DNA of 64,000 nucleotides from an uncultured Collinsella sp. (GTDB taxonomy: Bacteria > Actinomycetota > Coriobacteriia > Coriobacteriales > Coriobacteriaceae). Below the pieces are notes generated by a model. That model did not search any database. It was not told the DNA's origin and was given only the letters and a program-made list of their open reading frames with translations. Position numbers and translations under genes: made by a program. Every line of letters starts with the position of its first letter. Within the stretch, counting starts at the first letter, position 1. This document shows positions 24,330 through 34,504 of this stretch, piece after piece. The stretch lies in the NCBI GenBank assembly GCA_934658705.1, contig CAKUHP010000001.1:39888-103887 (forward strand). Reading direction: 5' to 3'.

Positions 24330-26093
24330 ATGGCAGATTCCACCACCGATTACAACAATCAAGATCCCTTGTGTGACGAGGCGGCGGTTGTCGACGAGGT
24401 CGAGGCCGCCGTCTCGGGCGCACGCAAGAAGCCGCGTGCCGTGGACATGGTGCCCGAAGAGCCCGACGCCATGGCGCCGTGCGATGAGTACCAGCTCACG
24501 CCCGCTGGTCGTCGCGAGCGCATTGGACAGATCGTTCGCCTGATCAAAAAGTATCGCGTGTGGGATAACCTCACGCCGGTTCGCCTGCGTCGTCTGCTCG
24601 AAGAGCTCGGCCCCATGTTTGTCAAGATGGGACAGATCCTGGCCAACCGCTCCGAGATTCTGCCGCAGCGGTTTTGCGACGAGCTGCGCCGCCTGCGCTC
24701 CGACGTAGAGCCGGTGCCGTATGAGGTAGTGCTTCGCTGCCTGGAAGAGGAATACGGCCAGCGTTTGGGACAGATGTTCGACGCGATCGACCCCAACCCG
24801 CTCGGTAGCGCGTCACTCGCGCAGGTGCACCGCGCCCGCTTGGTGACGGGTGAGGACGTTGCCGTCAAGGTGCAGCGCCCTGGCGCGCAGCAGGTCATGG
24901 CGCAGGACATCGACATTATCCGTTCGGTGGTGCGCATCGTTTCCAAGTTTGTCAACACCGACCAGTTCGTCGACCTGCATGCCGTCGTCGAGGAACTGTG
25001 GGCCTCGTTTCGCGAGGAGACTAACTTTTTGGCCGAGGCCAAAAACCTCAACGATTTCTATGAGTTCCATAAGAGTGTTCGCGGCGTATCTTGCCCCAAG
25101 TCCTACCTGGACCTGTGCACCGAGCACGTGGTTGTCATGGATTACGTCGACGGCATCTCCATTGCCGATCCCAAACGCTTGGCAGCCGAGGGTTATGACT
25201 TGGAGAAGATTGGCGCCGCAATCGTCGAGGACTACTCGACGCAGGTGCTCGACGATGGCTTTTTCCATGCCGACCCGCATGCGGGAAACATCATCCTCAA
25301 AGACGGCATTGTCTACTTTATCGACCTGGGCATGGTCGGGCGCATGTCGAGTCACGACCGCGGTATCGTCAAGGATATGATTTTCGCCGTGGCCGAGGGC
25401 GACGTGCCCAAGCTCAAGGATTCGCTCATGCGCTTTGCCGTGACGCGCGGCGACTCGGCCGAGCTTGACCATTCGGCCTTTTTGTCCGACTTGGACTTTA
25501 TCGTCGCCGACTTTGCGGGTCTTGACCTTAAAGACCTGGATATCGGCGAGTTTTTGACCTCGCTGTTAAATCTGGCGCGCAAAAATGACGTTGAGCTGCC
25601 GAGTGTGGTGACGATGTTCGCCCGCGGCATGGTGACGCTCGAGGGCCTGCTGACCGAGTACATGCCCAACGTCAACATGATCCAGATCATCCAGACGCAC
25701 ATCAAAAACGAGAAGAGCACCTACGCGCGCGTCCGCGAAATGGGGCGCGATCTTGCCGCGAGCAGCTATCGCGCGGCAAAAGGCTCGCTCGAGGCGGCCG
25801 AGTATCTGGGCTTGGCGTCGCGCATGCTCACGCGCGGCCAGCTTAAGGTAAACACGCAGATCATGAGCAGCGATAAGGCGTTGCGGCAGCTGGGTGGAAT
25901 TATCGACCGCATGTCGATGGCAATTGTGATTGCCGGCCTGTTTATCGGCTCGTCGGTGGTGTACTACGCGCGCATCGAGCCGGTTGTGTTTGGTATCCCG
26001 GTCATTGGCTTTATGGGCTACGTGAGCGCGCTGGTGCTGGCGCTGATGCTGGGCCGCGAGATCTGGCGCAACAGTCACGGCGGCAAGCGTTAA
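24330..26093 (+). CDS. ABC1/UbiB (AarF) family atypical kinase
   Basis: A 587-residue membrane-anchored atypical kinase. The UbiB-specific KxGQ motif (KMGQILANRSEILP, about residue 95), the Ala-rich nucleotide loop (GSASLAQVHRA), the VAVKVQRPG lysine, the HADPHAGNI catalytic loop and the metal-binding FIDLGMVG are all present. Two transmembrane helices close the C-terminus (about 525-580, LMLGREIWRN at the end). Family members support isoprenoid-quinone or lipid biosynthesis through ATPase activity. The first 50 residues are a variable acidic extension. It is the second gene of a two-gene unit with the phasin-like gene. Confidence 0.93.
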   Translation: MADSTTDYNNQDPLCDEAAVVDEVEAAVSGARKKPRAVDMVPEEPDAMAPCDEYQLTPAGRRERIGQIVRLIKKYRVWDNLTPVRLRRLLEELGPMFVKMGQILANRSEILPQRFCDELRRLRSDVEPVPYEVVLRCLEEEYGQRLGQMFDAIDPNPLGSASLAQVHRARLVTGEDVAVKVQRPGAQQVMAQDIDIIRSVVRIVSKFVNTDQFVDLHAVVEELWASFREETNFLAEAKNLNDFYEFHKSVRGVSCPKSYLDLCTEHVVVMDYVDGISIADPKRLAAEGYDLEKIGAAIVEDYSTQVLDDGFFHADPHAGNIILKDGIVYFIDLGMVGRMSSHDRGIVKDMIFAVAEGDVPKLKDSLMRFAVTRGDSAELDHSAFLSDLDFIVADFAGLDLKDLDIGEFLTSLLNLARKNDVELPSVVTMFARGMVTLEGLLTEYMPNVNMIQIIQTHIKNEKSTYARVREMGRDLAASSYRAAKGSLEAAEYLGLASRMLTRGQLKVNTQIMSSDKALRQLGGIIDRMSMAIVIAGLFIGSSVVYYARIEPVVFGIPVIGFMGYVSALVLALMLGREIWRNSHGGKR

Positions 26094-26100
26094 CGACCCC

Positions 26101-26314
26101 TGGGGGACGGAGGAAAACGGATCATTTTGCCTTGCGTCGCGACGGCGTGGGCTGGTTCGAACAAAACTATGCCGGTTTACGGGGCTGGAGTGCCGAACCT
26201 CGAGCATACCGAAATTCGCGCTTTTAAAACCGCTGGTAGATGAGTCGTTGCTTTTCGAAAATGGCAGATATGGTTGCGAAGTGCTGAATCAGCCCCGTAA
26301 ACCGGCATAGTTTT
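26101..26314. repeat. Long inverted-repeat element, copy 2 of 2
   Basis: Perfect 25-bp arms (26163-26187 and 26290-26314) enclose about 100 bp. The outer 18 bp of the arms match the 7604 copy; the inner part (ACGGGGCTG against ACTACGATGA) differs but stays complementary within each copy. The flank at 26101-26130 matches that of copy 1 in the same direction, while the interior matches its reverse complement. It lies between the UbiB gene and the cobalamin riboswitch. Confidence 0.75.
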
Positions 26315-26439
26315 GAAACGGGCCGTTCTTGTAAGGTCCGATGACAGTCCTTCCTATTGCAAACCATAGCTTTTACCTTGGGCTTCGCCTGTGTGCGGGG
26401 CCCTTTTGCGTGATACCATACTGACAGTAATAATCGATG

Positions 26440-26612
26440 GCCTAGATGGTGGTGCGGAGACGCACGAATGCGTGGTTTTCCTGCGCGTTTGGGAGAATCG
26501 GGGTGCAAGTCCCCGGCTGTACCAGTAACCGTAATTCCTCTTGGCCCGGGATGGTCGCGTCGCAGATCGGACGGCGCGCCCGGGTCGGTAAGGTTAAGTC
26601 GGATCGCCTCCC
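26440..26612 (+). promoter_or_regulatory. Cobalamin riboswitch
   Basis: The core reads GGGAGAATCGGGGTGCAAGT followed by CCCCGGCTGTACCAGTAACC and GTAA (26491-26535). It closely follows the B12-box consensus of cobalamin aptamers. The 3' conserved box AAGTCGGATCGCCTCCC (26595-26611) is in place, and its CCTCCC pairs with the GGGAG at the start of the core. A 60-nt variable peripheral domain lies between. The start of the surface-protein gene is about 150 nt downstream. Cobalamin would be expected to repress that operon, as is usual for this class; the expression platform was not resolved. Confidence 0.88.
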
Positions 26613-26759
26613 ATCTTGTACGCGGCCGCGGCGCATGCCGCCGGTACGCGTTGGGCTCTGGAGGAAAGGGGGACCCCGATGGGGGTACTCGGGCGCAATA
26701 TGCGCAATGATGTGGGGCAGCCGCTGGGCAATGCTCCAAGTGCAGACAGTAGGAGACAA

Positions 26760-29700
26760 ATGGATATGTTTGTGGACGAGTGCCAGCGCGCCTCGTGGCG
26801 TCGTCATGGAGCGATTGCACACGGCGTAGCCAGGCGCGGCCTGGTGGCGTTCCTGGCCTTCGCGATGGCTTTTGGCACCACGCCTGCCCAGATGTGGGCC
26901 GACGGCGCCGAGGACATTGCCGGGGCTGTTGCTGCTGCGACGGCTGGCGAGGGCGCGTCGGCTGACGATACCCGCGTCGCTGATGCTGGCGCGAACGGCG
27001 CTGCTGCCGAGGATGGCTCGGCTGCCGATGACGCTGCTGCGAATACGGCGGACAACGATAGCACGACTGCTGGTGACACCGGTAACGCCGAGGCTGCTGC
27101 ATCGGTGGCGTCCGTTGCCCCCGAGCAGAGCGAGCCGAAGGCCGCTGCCGCTTCTGCCACGACGCTTTCGAGCGAGGCCAAGGTCTACATTCAGGATTCC
27201 AAGGATAAGGACAACGCCTCTTCTCTCCAGTGGAAGTCGGGCGCTCTCAGCGTGGGCGATACGCTTTGGGCCAATATGTACGACGAGGATGAGGACGACT
27301 ACTATAGCTCGTCCTATTCTGTCGCCAATCCTGGCACTGGCACCTGGACCTATACCTGGCTTGCCGGCACGGTTAGGGACAGCAACAACATCGCCGATTA
27401 CACTGAGGACGTCGGCCACGAACAGTCGCTCACCGTTACCGACGCCATGGCGGGCAAGTACTTCATCTGTAAGGTGACGGCGGGTGGCAAGGACTACTAC
27501 GGTCCGTCCGTTTCTTACGGCTCGGGCATCAACGCCAATTACATCCCCGGTCCCGTGCTGGGCGCCGGGCAGGCGAGCCTCTACTCTGTCAAACTGAGCA
27601 ATTCCTCGCCGACCGTAGGCGACGAGGTCACCGCGACGGCATACACTGCGTACAACACGCCCGCCTCGAGCGACACCAAGGTGACCTACACCTGGTACGA
27701 GTCGACCAACAAATACTCCGGCTGGACCGAGATTAAGGGCGCGACGACCGCCTCCCTCACGCTAACCGACGCCCTTGAGGGCAAGTACGTCAAGGTCAAG
27801 GCAAACGCCGGCGTGAACGACGTCGAGGCCACGACCAGCGACGTCGTGCTCAAGGCTGGCGCGGTCAAGCTCGCGGGCGTCGAGCTCTCCGCTTCCTCCA
27901 CGGAGATCGGCGCGACCCTCACGGCTAAGGCGTACACAGGCTCGAGCTACAGCCCCTCCTACGTCGACAACTCCAAGGTCACCTACACCTGGAAGAAGTA
28001 CAAGGGCACCTCGACGCCCAGCAGCTCCACGAAGTGGGAGACTATCGAGGGCGAGTCTGGCCCTACGCTTACGGTGTCCGATAACCTCGAGGGCTACTAC
28101 GTTAGCGTCTCCGCCAATGCGGGCGCGAACGATGTCTCGTTCGGCAACTGGTCGACCGGCTATGGCGTTGGTCCATTCAAGCAGGCCGGTGCCGTGGATA
28201 TCCACACCGCCATCCTGGCCCCCGAAGGCTCTACCTCCGGTACCTATGTCTATACCGTTGACGATACCGTTCAGGCTCTTGCTAAAGAGAAGGGTGCGTC
28301 CGATTACATCGATGCGACCAAGCTGAACTATCAGTGGCAGGTTTCGGACAAGAAGAACGGTACCTACACCGATATCGAGGGTGCGACGTCGAGCACCCTC
28401 GAGCTCTCGGCTTACGAGGGCAAGTCGGTTCGTTGCCACATCGCCTCAAAGATCGGCAATAGCGAGTACAACACCAAGGGCACGAGCCTTATCGGTGCTG
28501 CTGGCTCCATCAGCATCACGAAGGTCACGCTTGACCGCACCGGCGAGGCGACGGTCGGCCAGAAGATCACCGCTACGGCGAAGTCGGGCTCCGACGACGT
28601 GACCTCGAGCCCCAAGGTTACGTGGTCCTGGTATTACGGGGACTCCTCGAGTGCCTGCAACACGAAGATCGAGGGCGCGAACACTAACTCGTTTACGCCC
28701 GATGCGACGCTGGCGAACAAATACGTCCACGCGCGCGCCAACGGCGGCTTCGGTGACGAGCAATCGAGCGCATTGCCCGTTGTGGAGGCTGGGGCGGTCG
28801 ATCTCTACGGCGTTACGGTCACGGGTGCCCTGGCATCCGGACAGATTGCTGCAGGCAAGGTTCTGACCGCGAAGGCGACCAAAGGCAACTCCTACACCGA
28901 CGTCCTCGCGACGGACACGGTCCACTATCAGTGGCAGTACTCCAACGACAAGAGCTCCTACGACAGCCACTTCGTCAACATTCCCGATGCGACCGACTCC
29001 GCGACGTATGCGCCGACCAACGACATGGTGGGCAAGTACATTCGTGTGATCGCCACGAGCAAGAACTCGGTGAAGAGCACCGAGAAGAAGAGCACCTACT
29101 ACGGTACGCAGTCTGTCGACCCCGTTGGCCCAGTGACGCTTGCCGGTCAGTACAAGCTCAAGTCCGTTGCGCCCAACGAGGCTTCTTCGACGACGCTCTC
29201 CGTCGGCTCAGTGCTCACTCCACGCGTGAAGATCCCTGGTTCTTCGAGCTGGTCCGATTCTGATCTGCCCGAGGACGCTAAGCTCACGCTCGCTTGGTAT
29301 GCCAAGGGTGAGGGTGATTCAGACTGGGTGGAACTCACCGAAGGCATTGACGCCGAGACCGTCGCGCTGACGCTCAACGATTCTCTCGTCGGAAAGCGCA
29401 TCAAGCTCACCGCACGCGCTCTCGACAACACGGTTGAATGGGTTTCGTCCGATAGCGTCACCACGGCGGGGGAGTACAACCTGCTGCGCGTGATCGCCAA
29501 CCCGCAGATCAATAGCGATTCGGTCCATCTCGTTTCGGGCGACGGCGTCAAGGCGACAGTGCAGGCCAAGCGCGCTGACGGTTCGGCCACCAACGGTATC
29601 GACGTAACCGCTCAGACGACGGTTGCCTGGTATGCGGCTGACGATGCGAAGGCTGCGGCGGCCGACTGGACGCTGCTGTCCGACATGTCGGGCGCCACGG

Positions 29701-32700
29701 CGACGGTCTCGGCTTCTGCTGCGGGCAAGTATCTGAAGGCTGTCGCTACGAGTGGCAGCTCGACGGTCGAGCTCATCTCCGCTAACAAGGTTATCGCCGC
29801 AGGCTCGCTCGAGGCTGCGGTTCAAAAGCTCACCGATGCCAACAAGCAGATTGTTGTTGATTACAACGCCAAGGGCGGCAATGTCAACGATGTCCTGAAG
29901 GCGCAGCTTGCCGAGCTTGGCTTTGATGGCGTTGACGTTAAGGTCGTCGAGGACGGTGTTGCCTTCAAGGCCGAGGATGCCAAGGCTACGGTCGCCATCT
30001 CCGATGCCCAGGACAAGACCAACGGCGATGTGACATTCTTCTACATCGATCCCAACGACTACACCGGCTACAACATCGACGGCCTGCGCAGTGCGGATGT
30101 GGTGTTTGAGCTATCGCGTGGCGACGAGCTCGAATACTACCAGCCCAACAAGACGGTGCAGGTTGCTTGGGACGAGGCTCGTGTGCAGCAGATGCTCGAC
30201 GATGCTGCCGAGCAGGTTGCCATCGGCTATGCTTCGGGCGATTCGGCTGGGTCCGTCACGTCCAACCTCACGCTGCCGTATCGCGCGGGTTCCAAGAGCA
30301 AGTTCGAGGTCAGCTGGAAGAGCTCCGACGGCGATGTTATTTGGCCGTCCGGTTATGGCTGGAGCGACTACACCGGAAAGGTGACGCGCCTCTCGAGCGA
30401 TCGTGACATTACGCTCACGGCGACCGTTTCGTTTGTGAGCGGCGGCCCGTCTGACGTTAAGGGCACGCACGACTTCACGGTGACGGTCAAGGGCGATCCC
30501 GAGAAGGTCGCCGCCGACAAGAAAGCGCTGCAGGAGAAAGTCGACGCAGCCTTTACCTACAACACTATCAAGTACTTCGACACCAAAAGGGATGCGGACA
30601 AGGACGGCTTAAACGCCGACCTGCAAATGCCGCTCCCAAAGGACATCGGCGTTGATGGCAAGTACTACGATGTCAAGTACTCCGCCAGCACCAACGACAT
30701 CACGTTTAACGGTTACAAGGGCACGGTCTACCAGCCGCTGCCGGGCGCCGAGGCGGCGAAGACCAAGGTTACCCTTACGGTGACCGATAAGTCCAACGCC
30801 GAGGTCACGGCAAGCAAGACCCTCGACTTTGCGATTGCCCCGCAGGACCAGTCCGAGCTCAAGGCTGAGCTGTTCTACCTCGGCCTTGCGAAGTCTTCGT
30901 TCTACCTGGGTATTCTTGACGGGCAAAATATCTCCGATGTGACGGGAAACCTACATGCGCCGCTGAAGGTGTATGGTCAAGGGTCCGGTCTGGGATCTGC
31001 TGTTAATTGGTGCTACACCACCGAGGAAGCCGCTGGCCATTATGGTTTCGTGTTCAGCGAGCTCCCCGGCGGCACGGAGAGTACCTATCGTCTGCTTAAG
31101 TCGAGCAAGCCGAGTGTTATCTCGCACGAGAACCTTCTGCTTAAGCAGCCCAAGTACAACACGAAGGTTACGATCAGCGGTCGCTTGAAGAGCGAGCGAT
31201 TCGCTCGTTATGCCGAGCGCTATCCCGACGATCCTGACTACGCGGTGCTTGCCGGCCTGGATGTATCCGCGACGGTCACCGTCAAGGGAACGACGGGTCT
31301 CGATAACCCCAACGAGGGCAAGACCATTACGGTAACGGCCAAGGTCACGGGTGTGTCGGCAAGCGATGCCGACGGCAGCTACACCGAGCAGTCGGTGGTG
31401 CCGCTGACCGAGGTCACGCTTCCTGCCGATAAAGACACGACGGCCGAGTCGGTGCTCGAGCAGCTTATGACGACTGCCGGCTGCACTGACCTCAAGGCAA
31501 ATGGTTTGGGCCTTACGAGCGCGACGATGCCTGATGGTCGCGTGCTTAGCATGACAGACACCGTGCCGCGCAGCTATTGGTCGTTCTATGTGAACAATGA
31601 GTACTCGAATAATGCTGGCGCTCTGAGCTACTACCTCAAGAATGGCGATTGCGTCGAGTTCCGTTACGTCAAGGGCGACGGCACGCAGAAACCCTTGACG
31701 GCTCCTGCTACCAATCCTAAGACGGGGCATCCCGATGTCGATACGGCATGGAATGGCTTTGCGAACGGTGGCTCGGGGTCCGCAACGGATGCCCTTACGC
31801 CTACGGCAAAGACCGATACGCCCTCATGGGCACTCAACCTCCTGACCGAAGAGCAGCAGAAGGCGGGCGCAAATGTCTCTGCGTCCGATCCCATTGTTGC
31901 AAATGGAAAGGTGTACCTTGTCACGGGCGCCTCGGTATGGAATGGAAAAACGTGGAATGCTGTCCTGAATGAGATTGATCCTGAGACGGGTTCCGTCGTG
32001 CGATCCCTCGAGCTGGGCTCTTCCATGGATAGCACGTGCCGTCCTGTTGTTGCGCAGGGCATCATTTTGATTCCGCTTTCGGGTGGCTATCTGCAGGCTG
32101 TTTCGGCAAAGACGTTCGAGACGCTGTGGTATTCCGATGCCTTCACTAAGCAGAATCTGTCTTCGTTGACCGTTGATGGCGATTACGTCTATATCAACAC
32201 CCTAGATTATTGGTCCAACAACGACGTGCAAAACGGCACCGTTAAGCGCATCAATATTCATACGGGCGCCGTTGCTGGTAGCGCTTCTGTTGACGACGGT
32301 GGCTACTACTGGTCTGGCGGCCTGATGGTCAACGGCTACTACGTTGTCGGCGGAGATTTTGGCCAGGTGCGTGTGTATTCCGCCGATCTGTCTAAGCTTG
32401 TTGGCTCGATTAAGCTCTCTGGCGGCAATATTCGTTCGGCGCTTACCGTTCATGACGGCTATGTATATGCCGTCACGCGCGATGACGGCACGTTGCACAG
32501 GCTTGCCATTGGCTCTGATGGCTCTCTTACTGAGGCTGCGGCAGTTCAGTTTGCCGCGTATTCGACTTCGACGCCTGTTTTCAGCGGAAATTACGCCTTT
32601 ATTGGCGGCGCAACCGCGAACAATTGGAACGCTAAGGGCCTGCTTTCAATCGTTGATCTTTCCGATATGAGTGTGAAGCAGATTTCGAAGGCCGATGGCG

Positions 32701-33623
32701 AAGAGCTTGGCTTTGAGTCCAAGAGCACACCGCTCGTCTCGACGCGTGATGGCGAGACGTACGTATACTTTACGCTGAACGGGGCCAAGGGCAATTGGCC
32801 TAATTACACTACCGGCGGCGGTGTGTACATGTACAGGCTGGGCGATGCCGAGGCAACCGAAGTTTTCGGTCCTGGTTCTGGATATGCCAACTACTGCATG
32901 GCATCGGTTGTCTGCGATCAGTTCGGCAATCTGTACTACACGAACGACTCGGGCCACCTGTTCTGCGTGAAGTCTCAGGCACATCGCGTCAAGTTTGATG
33001 CCAAGGGCGGTTCGTTGGTTGATAGCCAGACCCCCGCTTCGGGCTCGACTGTCACCAAGCCGGCCGATCCGACGCGTGAGGGCTATACCTTCGCTGGTTG
33101 GTATACCGATGAGGCTTGCACGGAGGCGTACAAATTTGACGCTGCGGTGACGGCCGATATGACGCTGTATGCCAAGTGGACCAAGAATGCCGTTAACCCT
33201 GGCGGCAATGGCGACTCTGGCTCCAACGGCGGCAATGGCGGATCTAACGGCGGTTCTGGCAATGGCGCGAACGGCCAGCAGGCTGGCGGCGCTGTTGCTC
33301 CGGGCCAAAAGCCGGTGTCCACCACGACTAAGACCGAGACCAAGGACGGCAAGGATTCCAAGAAGGATTCCGATAAGTCCGACAAGAAGGACGGCAAGAA
33401 GTCCGACAAGAAGTCTGACAAGAAGGACGGCAAGTCCGGCTCCAAGTCGGGCGCGGGCTCGGCTGCTACGACCGCCGCTGAGAAGTCCGTAAGGGCTTCG
33501 CAACAGGAGTCTGGCTTTAACCCGCTCGCCATCGTCGGCGTCGCGGCTGGCGTGATCGGCCTTGCCGTTATCGCCGTCTTTGTGCTGACCAAGCGCGGCA
33601 AGGGTGACAGTGATGTCCGATAA
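26760..33623 (+). CDS. Giant surface protein: Ig-like repeats, DUF4430, PQQ-like propeller, InlB-type repeat
   Basis: A 2287-residue exported protein. Order: signal peptide (about 1-48); Ala/Asp/Thr linker to 140; about eight Ig-like repeats of some 100 residues, each ending near a (K/E/T/V)AG motif (140-1015); two or three atrophied Ig-like domains (about 1110-1500, for example VTSNLTLPYRAGS); a transcobalamin-like DUF4430 domain (about 1519-1640, YWSFYVNNEY and YYLKNGDCVEFRYV); a PQQ-like beta-propeller (about 1690-2075); an InlB/Flg_new repeat (REGYTFAGWYTDEAC); a Lys/Asp/Ser stalk; and a C-terminal transmembrane helix with a basic tail. There is no LPXTG. Start ATG 26760 follows AGGAG. 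The cobalamin riboswitch upstream points to corrinoid binding or sensing. The next gene overlaps by 11 bp. Confidence 0.82.
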   Translation: MDMFVDECQRASWRRHGAIAHGVARRGLVAFLAFAMAFGTTPAQMWADGAEDIAGAVAAATAGEGASADDTRVADAGANGAAAEDGSAADDAAANTADNDSTTAGDTGNAEAAASVASVAPEQSEPKAAAASATTLSSEAKVYIQDSKDKDNASSLQWKSGALSVGDTLWANMYDEDEDDYYSSSYSVANPGTGTWTYTWLAGTVRDSNNIADYTEDVGHEQSLTVTDAMAGKYFICKVTAGGKDYYGPSVSYGSGINANYIPGPVLGAGQASLYSVKLSNSSPTVGDEVTATAYTAYNTPASSDTKVTYTWYESTNKYSGWTEIKGATTASLTLTDALEGKYVKVKANAGVNDVEATTSDVVLKAGAVKLAGVELSASSTEIGATLTAKAYTGSSYSPSYVDNSKVTYTWKKYKGTSTPSSSTKWETIEGESGPTLTVSDNLEGYYVSVSANAGANDVSFGNWSTGYGVGPFKQAGAVDIHTAILAPEGSTSGTYVYTVDDTVQALAKEKGASDYIDATKLNYQWQVSDKKNGTYTDIEGATSSTLELSAYEGKSVRCHIASKIGNSEYNTKGTSLIGAAGSISITKVTLDRTGEATVGQKITATAKSGSDDVTSSPKVTWSWYYGDSSSACNTKIEGANTNSFTPDATLANKYVHARANGGFGDEQSSALPVVEAGAVDLYGVTVTGALASGQIAAGKVLTAKATKGNSYTDVLATDTVHYQWQYSNDKSSYDSHFVNIPDATDSATYAPTNDMVGKYIRVIATSKNSVKSTEKKSTYYGTQSVDPVGPVTLAGQYKLKSVAPNEASSTTLSVGSVLTPRVKIPGSSSWSDSDLPEDAKLTLAWYAKGEGDSDWVELTEGIDAETVALTLNDSLVGKRIKLTARALDNTVEWVSSDSVTTAGEYNLLRVIANPQINSDSVHLVSGDGVKATVQAKRADGSATNGIDVTAQTTVAWYAADDAKAAAADWTLLSDMSGATATVSASAAGKYLKAVATSGSSTVELISANKVIAAGSLEAAVQKLTDANKQIVVDYNAKGGNVNDVLKAQLAELGFDGVDVKVVEDGVAFKAEDAKATVAISDAQDKTNGDVTFFYIDPNDYTGYNIDGLRSADVVFELSRGDELEYYQPNKTVQVAWDEARVQQMLDDAAEQVAIGYASGDSAGSVTSNLTLPYRAGSKSKFEVSWKSSDGDVIWPSGYGWSDYTGKVTRLSSDRDITLTATVSFVSGGPSDVKGTHDFTVTVKGDPEKVAADKKALQEKVDAAFTYNTIKYFDTKRDADKDGLNADLQMPLPKDIGVDGKYYDVKYSASTNDITFNGYKGTVYQPLPGAEAAKTKVTLTVTDKSNAEVTASKTLDFAIAPQDQSELKAELFYLGLAKSSFYLGILDGQNISDVTGNLHAPLKVYGQGSGLGSAVNWCYTTEEAAGHYGFVFSELPGGTESTYRLLKSSKPSVISHENLLLKQPKYNTKVTISGRLKSERFARYAERYPDDPDYAVLAGLDVSATVTVKGTTGLDNPNEGKTITVTAKVTGVSASDADGSYTEQSVVPLTEVTLPADKDTTAESVLEQLMTTAGCTDLKANGLGLTSATMPDGRVLSMTDTVPRSYWSFYVNNEYSNNAGALSYYLKNGDCVEFRYVKGDGTQKPLTAPATNPKTGHPDVDTAWNGFANGGSGSATDALTPTAKTDTPSWALNLLTEEQQKAGANVSASDPIVANGKVYLVTGASVWNGKTWNAVLNEIDPETGSVVRSLELGSSMDSTCRPVVAQGIILIPLSGGYLQAVSAKTFETLWYSDAFTKQNLSSLTVDGDYVYINTLDYWSNNDVQNGTVKRINIHTGAVAGSASVDDGGYYWSGGLMVNGYYVVGGDFGQVRVYSADLSKLVGSIKLSGGNIRSALTVHDGYVYAVTRDDGTLHRLAIGSDGSLTEAAAVQFAAYSTSTPVFSGNYAFIGGATANNWNAKGLLSIVDLSDMSVKQISKADGEELGFESKSTPLVSTRDGETYVYFTLNGAKGNWPNYTTGGGVYMYRLGDAEATEVFGPGSGYANYCMASVVCDQFGNLYYTNDSGHLFCVKSQAHRVKFDAKGGSLVDSQTPASGSTVTKPADPTREGYTFAGWYTDEACTEAYKFDAAVTADMTLYAKWTKNAVNPGGNGDSGSNGGNGGSNGGSGNGANGQQAGGAVAPGQKPVSTTTKTETKDGKDSKKDSDKSDKKDGKKSDKKSDKKDGKSGSKSGAGSAATTAAEKSVRASQQESGFNPLAIVGVAAGVIGLAVIAVFVLTKRGKGDSDVR

Positions 33624-34482
33624 GTCCAAAGACGCTGATGCCAAGCAGCCGGACGCTTCGTTCATCCAGCTCGATGACGCTACGCAAAAGGGCGCCGCTT
33701 CGGCGGCGTCCGCCCCTCGGCGCAAGGAACTCCTTGGCGTTCTGACCGTCGCGTGCACCATTCTGATCGTCGTCTCGCTGGGTTTCGTCCATCCTTCCGC
33801 AAGTGGTGCCTGGTCCATCGACTGGATCATTCAGACCGTGACGGGGGAGAGCGTCGTCACCAAGGACACCAAGGCGTCTGGCTCGACTACGACTTCGGGC
33901 AAGGTCGGGTCCAAGGATTCCAAATCTTCTGATGATACGAATGACGGGTCTAGGGGATCTGACAAATCTGACTCCAAGAAAGATTCCGAGTCCTCGGACA
34001 AGGAATCGGACAAGAACTCGGATAGCAAGAAGTCCGGCGAAAAAGGAGCGGGAAATAAAAAGACTGACAACAGTCAGTCGGCTTCTCAGAATTCGGCAAA
34101 CTCCAGTGGGCCTTCTGCCGTTCCTGATAACGGTAGTGCCTCCTCGGGCGGCCAGAGCGGCTCACAGGAGTCCAACTACGTTACGGTGACGGTTTCGGTC
34201 ACATCGAGCGCTGTGGGCAATCCTGTGTCTTCTAGTGGCACCTTCACCTTTAACAAGGGAGCCACGGTCTACGATGCCCTGTGCGCCCTAGGGCTTTCCG
34301 TGAATGCGCGCGGCACGTCGTACGGCACGTATGTCGCCGCTATCGGCGGCCTGGCCGAGATGGAGCACGGCGACAGGAGTGGCTGGATGTACTCCGTTAA
34401 CGGCGAAACGCCCATGACGGCCTGCAGTAGCTACGTTCTCCCCAATGGTGCCAACGTCGTCTGGTATTACGTAACAGGCTAA
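33613..34482 (+). CDS. Membrane-anchored DUF4430 (transcobalamin-like) protein
   Basis: A 289-residue protein. A short cytoplasmic N-terminus and one transmembrane helix (about 40-62, LLGVLTVACTILIVVSLGF) lead into a long Ser/Lys/Asp-rich stalk (about 80-185). The outer DUF4430 domain follows (about 190-289: TVYDALCALGL, SGWMYSVNGE, VLPNGANVVWYYV), the beta domain also found at the C-terminus of intrinsic factor and transcobalamin. ATG 33613 lies inside the end of the giant surface gene, so both share the cobalamin-riboswitch transcript. The pair may present two corrinoid-contacting domains on the cell surface; binding is inferred only. Confidence 0.85.
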   Translation: MSDKSKDADAKQPDASFIQLDDATQKGAASAASAPRRKELLGVLTVACTILIVVSLGFVHPSASGAWSIDWIIQTVTGESVVTKDTKASGSTTTSGKVGSKDSKSSDDTNDGSRGSDKSDSKKDSESSDKESDKNSDSKKSGEKGAGNKKTDNSQSASQNSANSSGPSAVPDNGSASSGGQSGSQESNYVTVTVSVTSSAVGNPVSSSGTFTFNKGATVYDALCALGLSVNARGTSYGTYVAAIGGLAEMEHGDRSGWMYSVNGETPMTACSSYVLPNGANVVWYYVTG

Positions 34483-34504
34483 ATGCCTCGACATAACACG
34501 CCAA

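Noticed and set aside
33190..33480. LPXTG-type sortase anchor in the giant surface protein
   Set aside because: No LPxTG-like motif precedes the C-terminal helix; anchoring seems to be by the helix itself.
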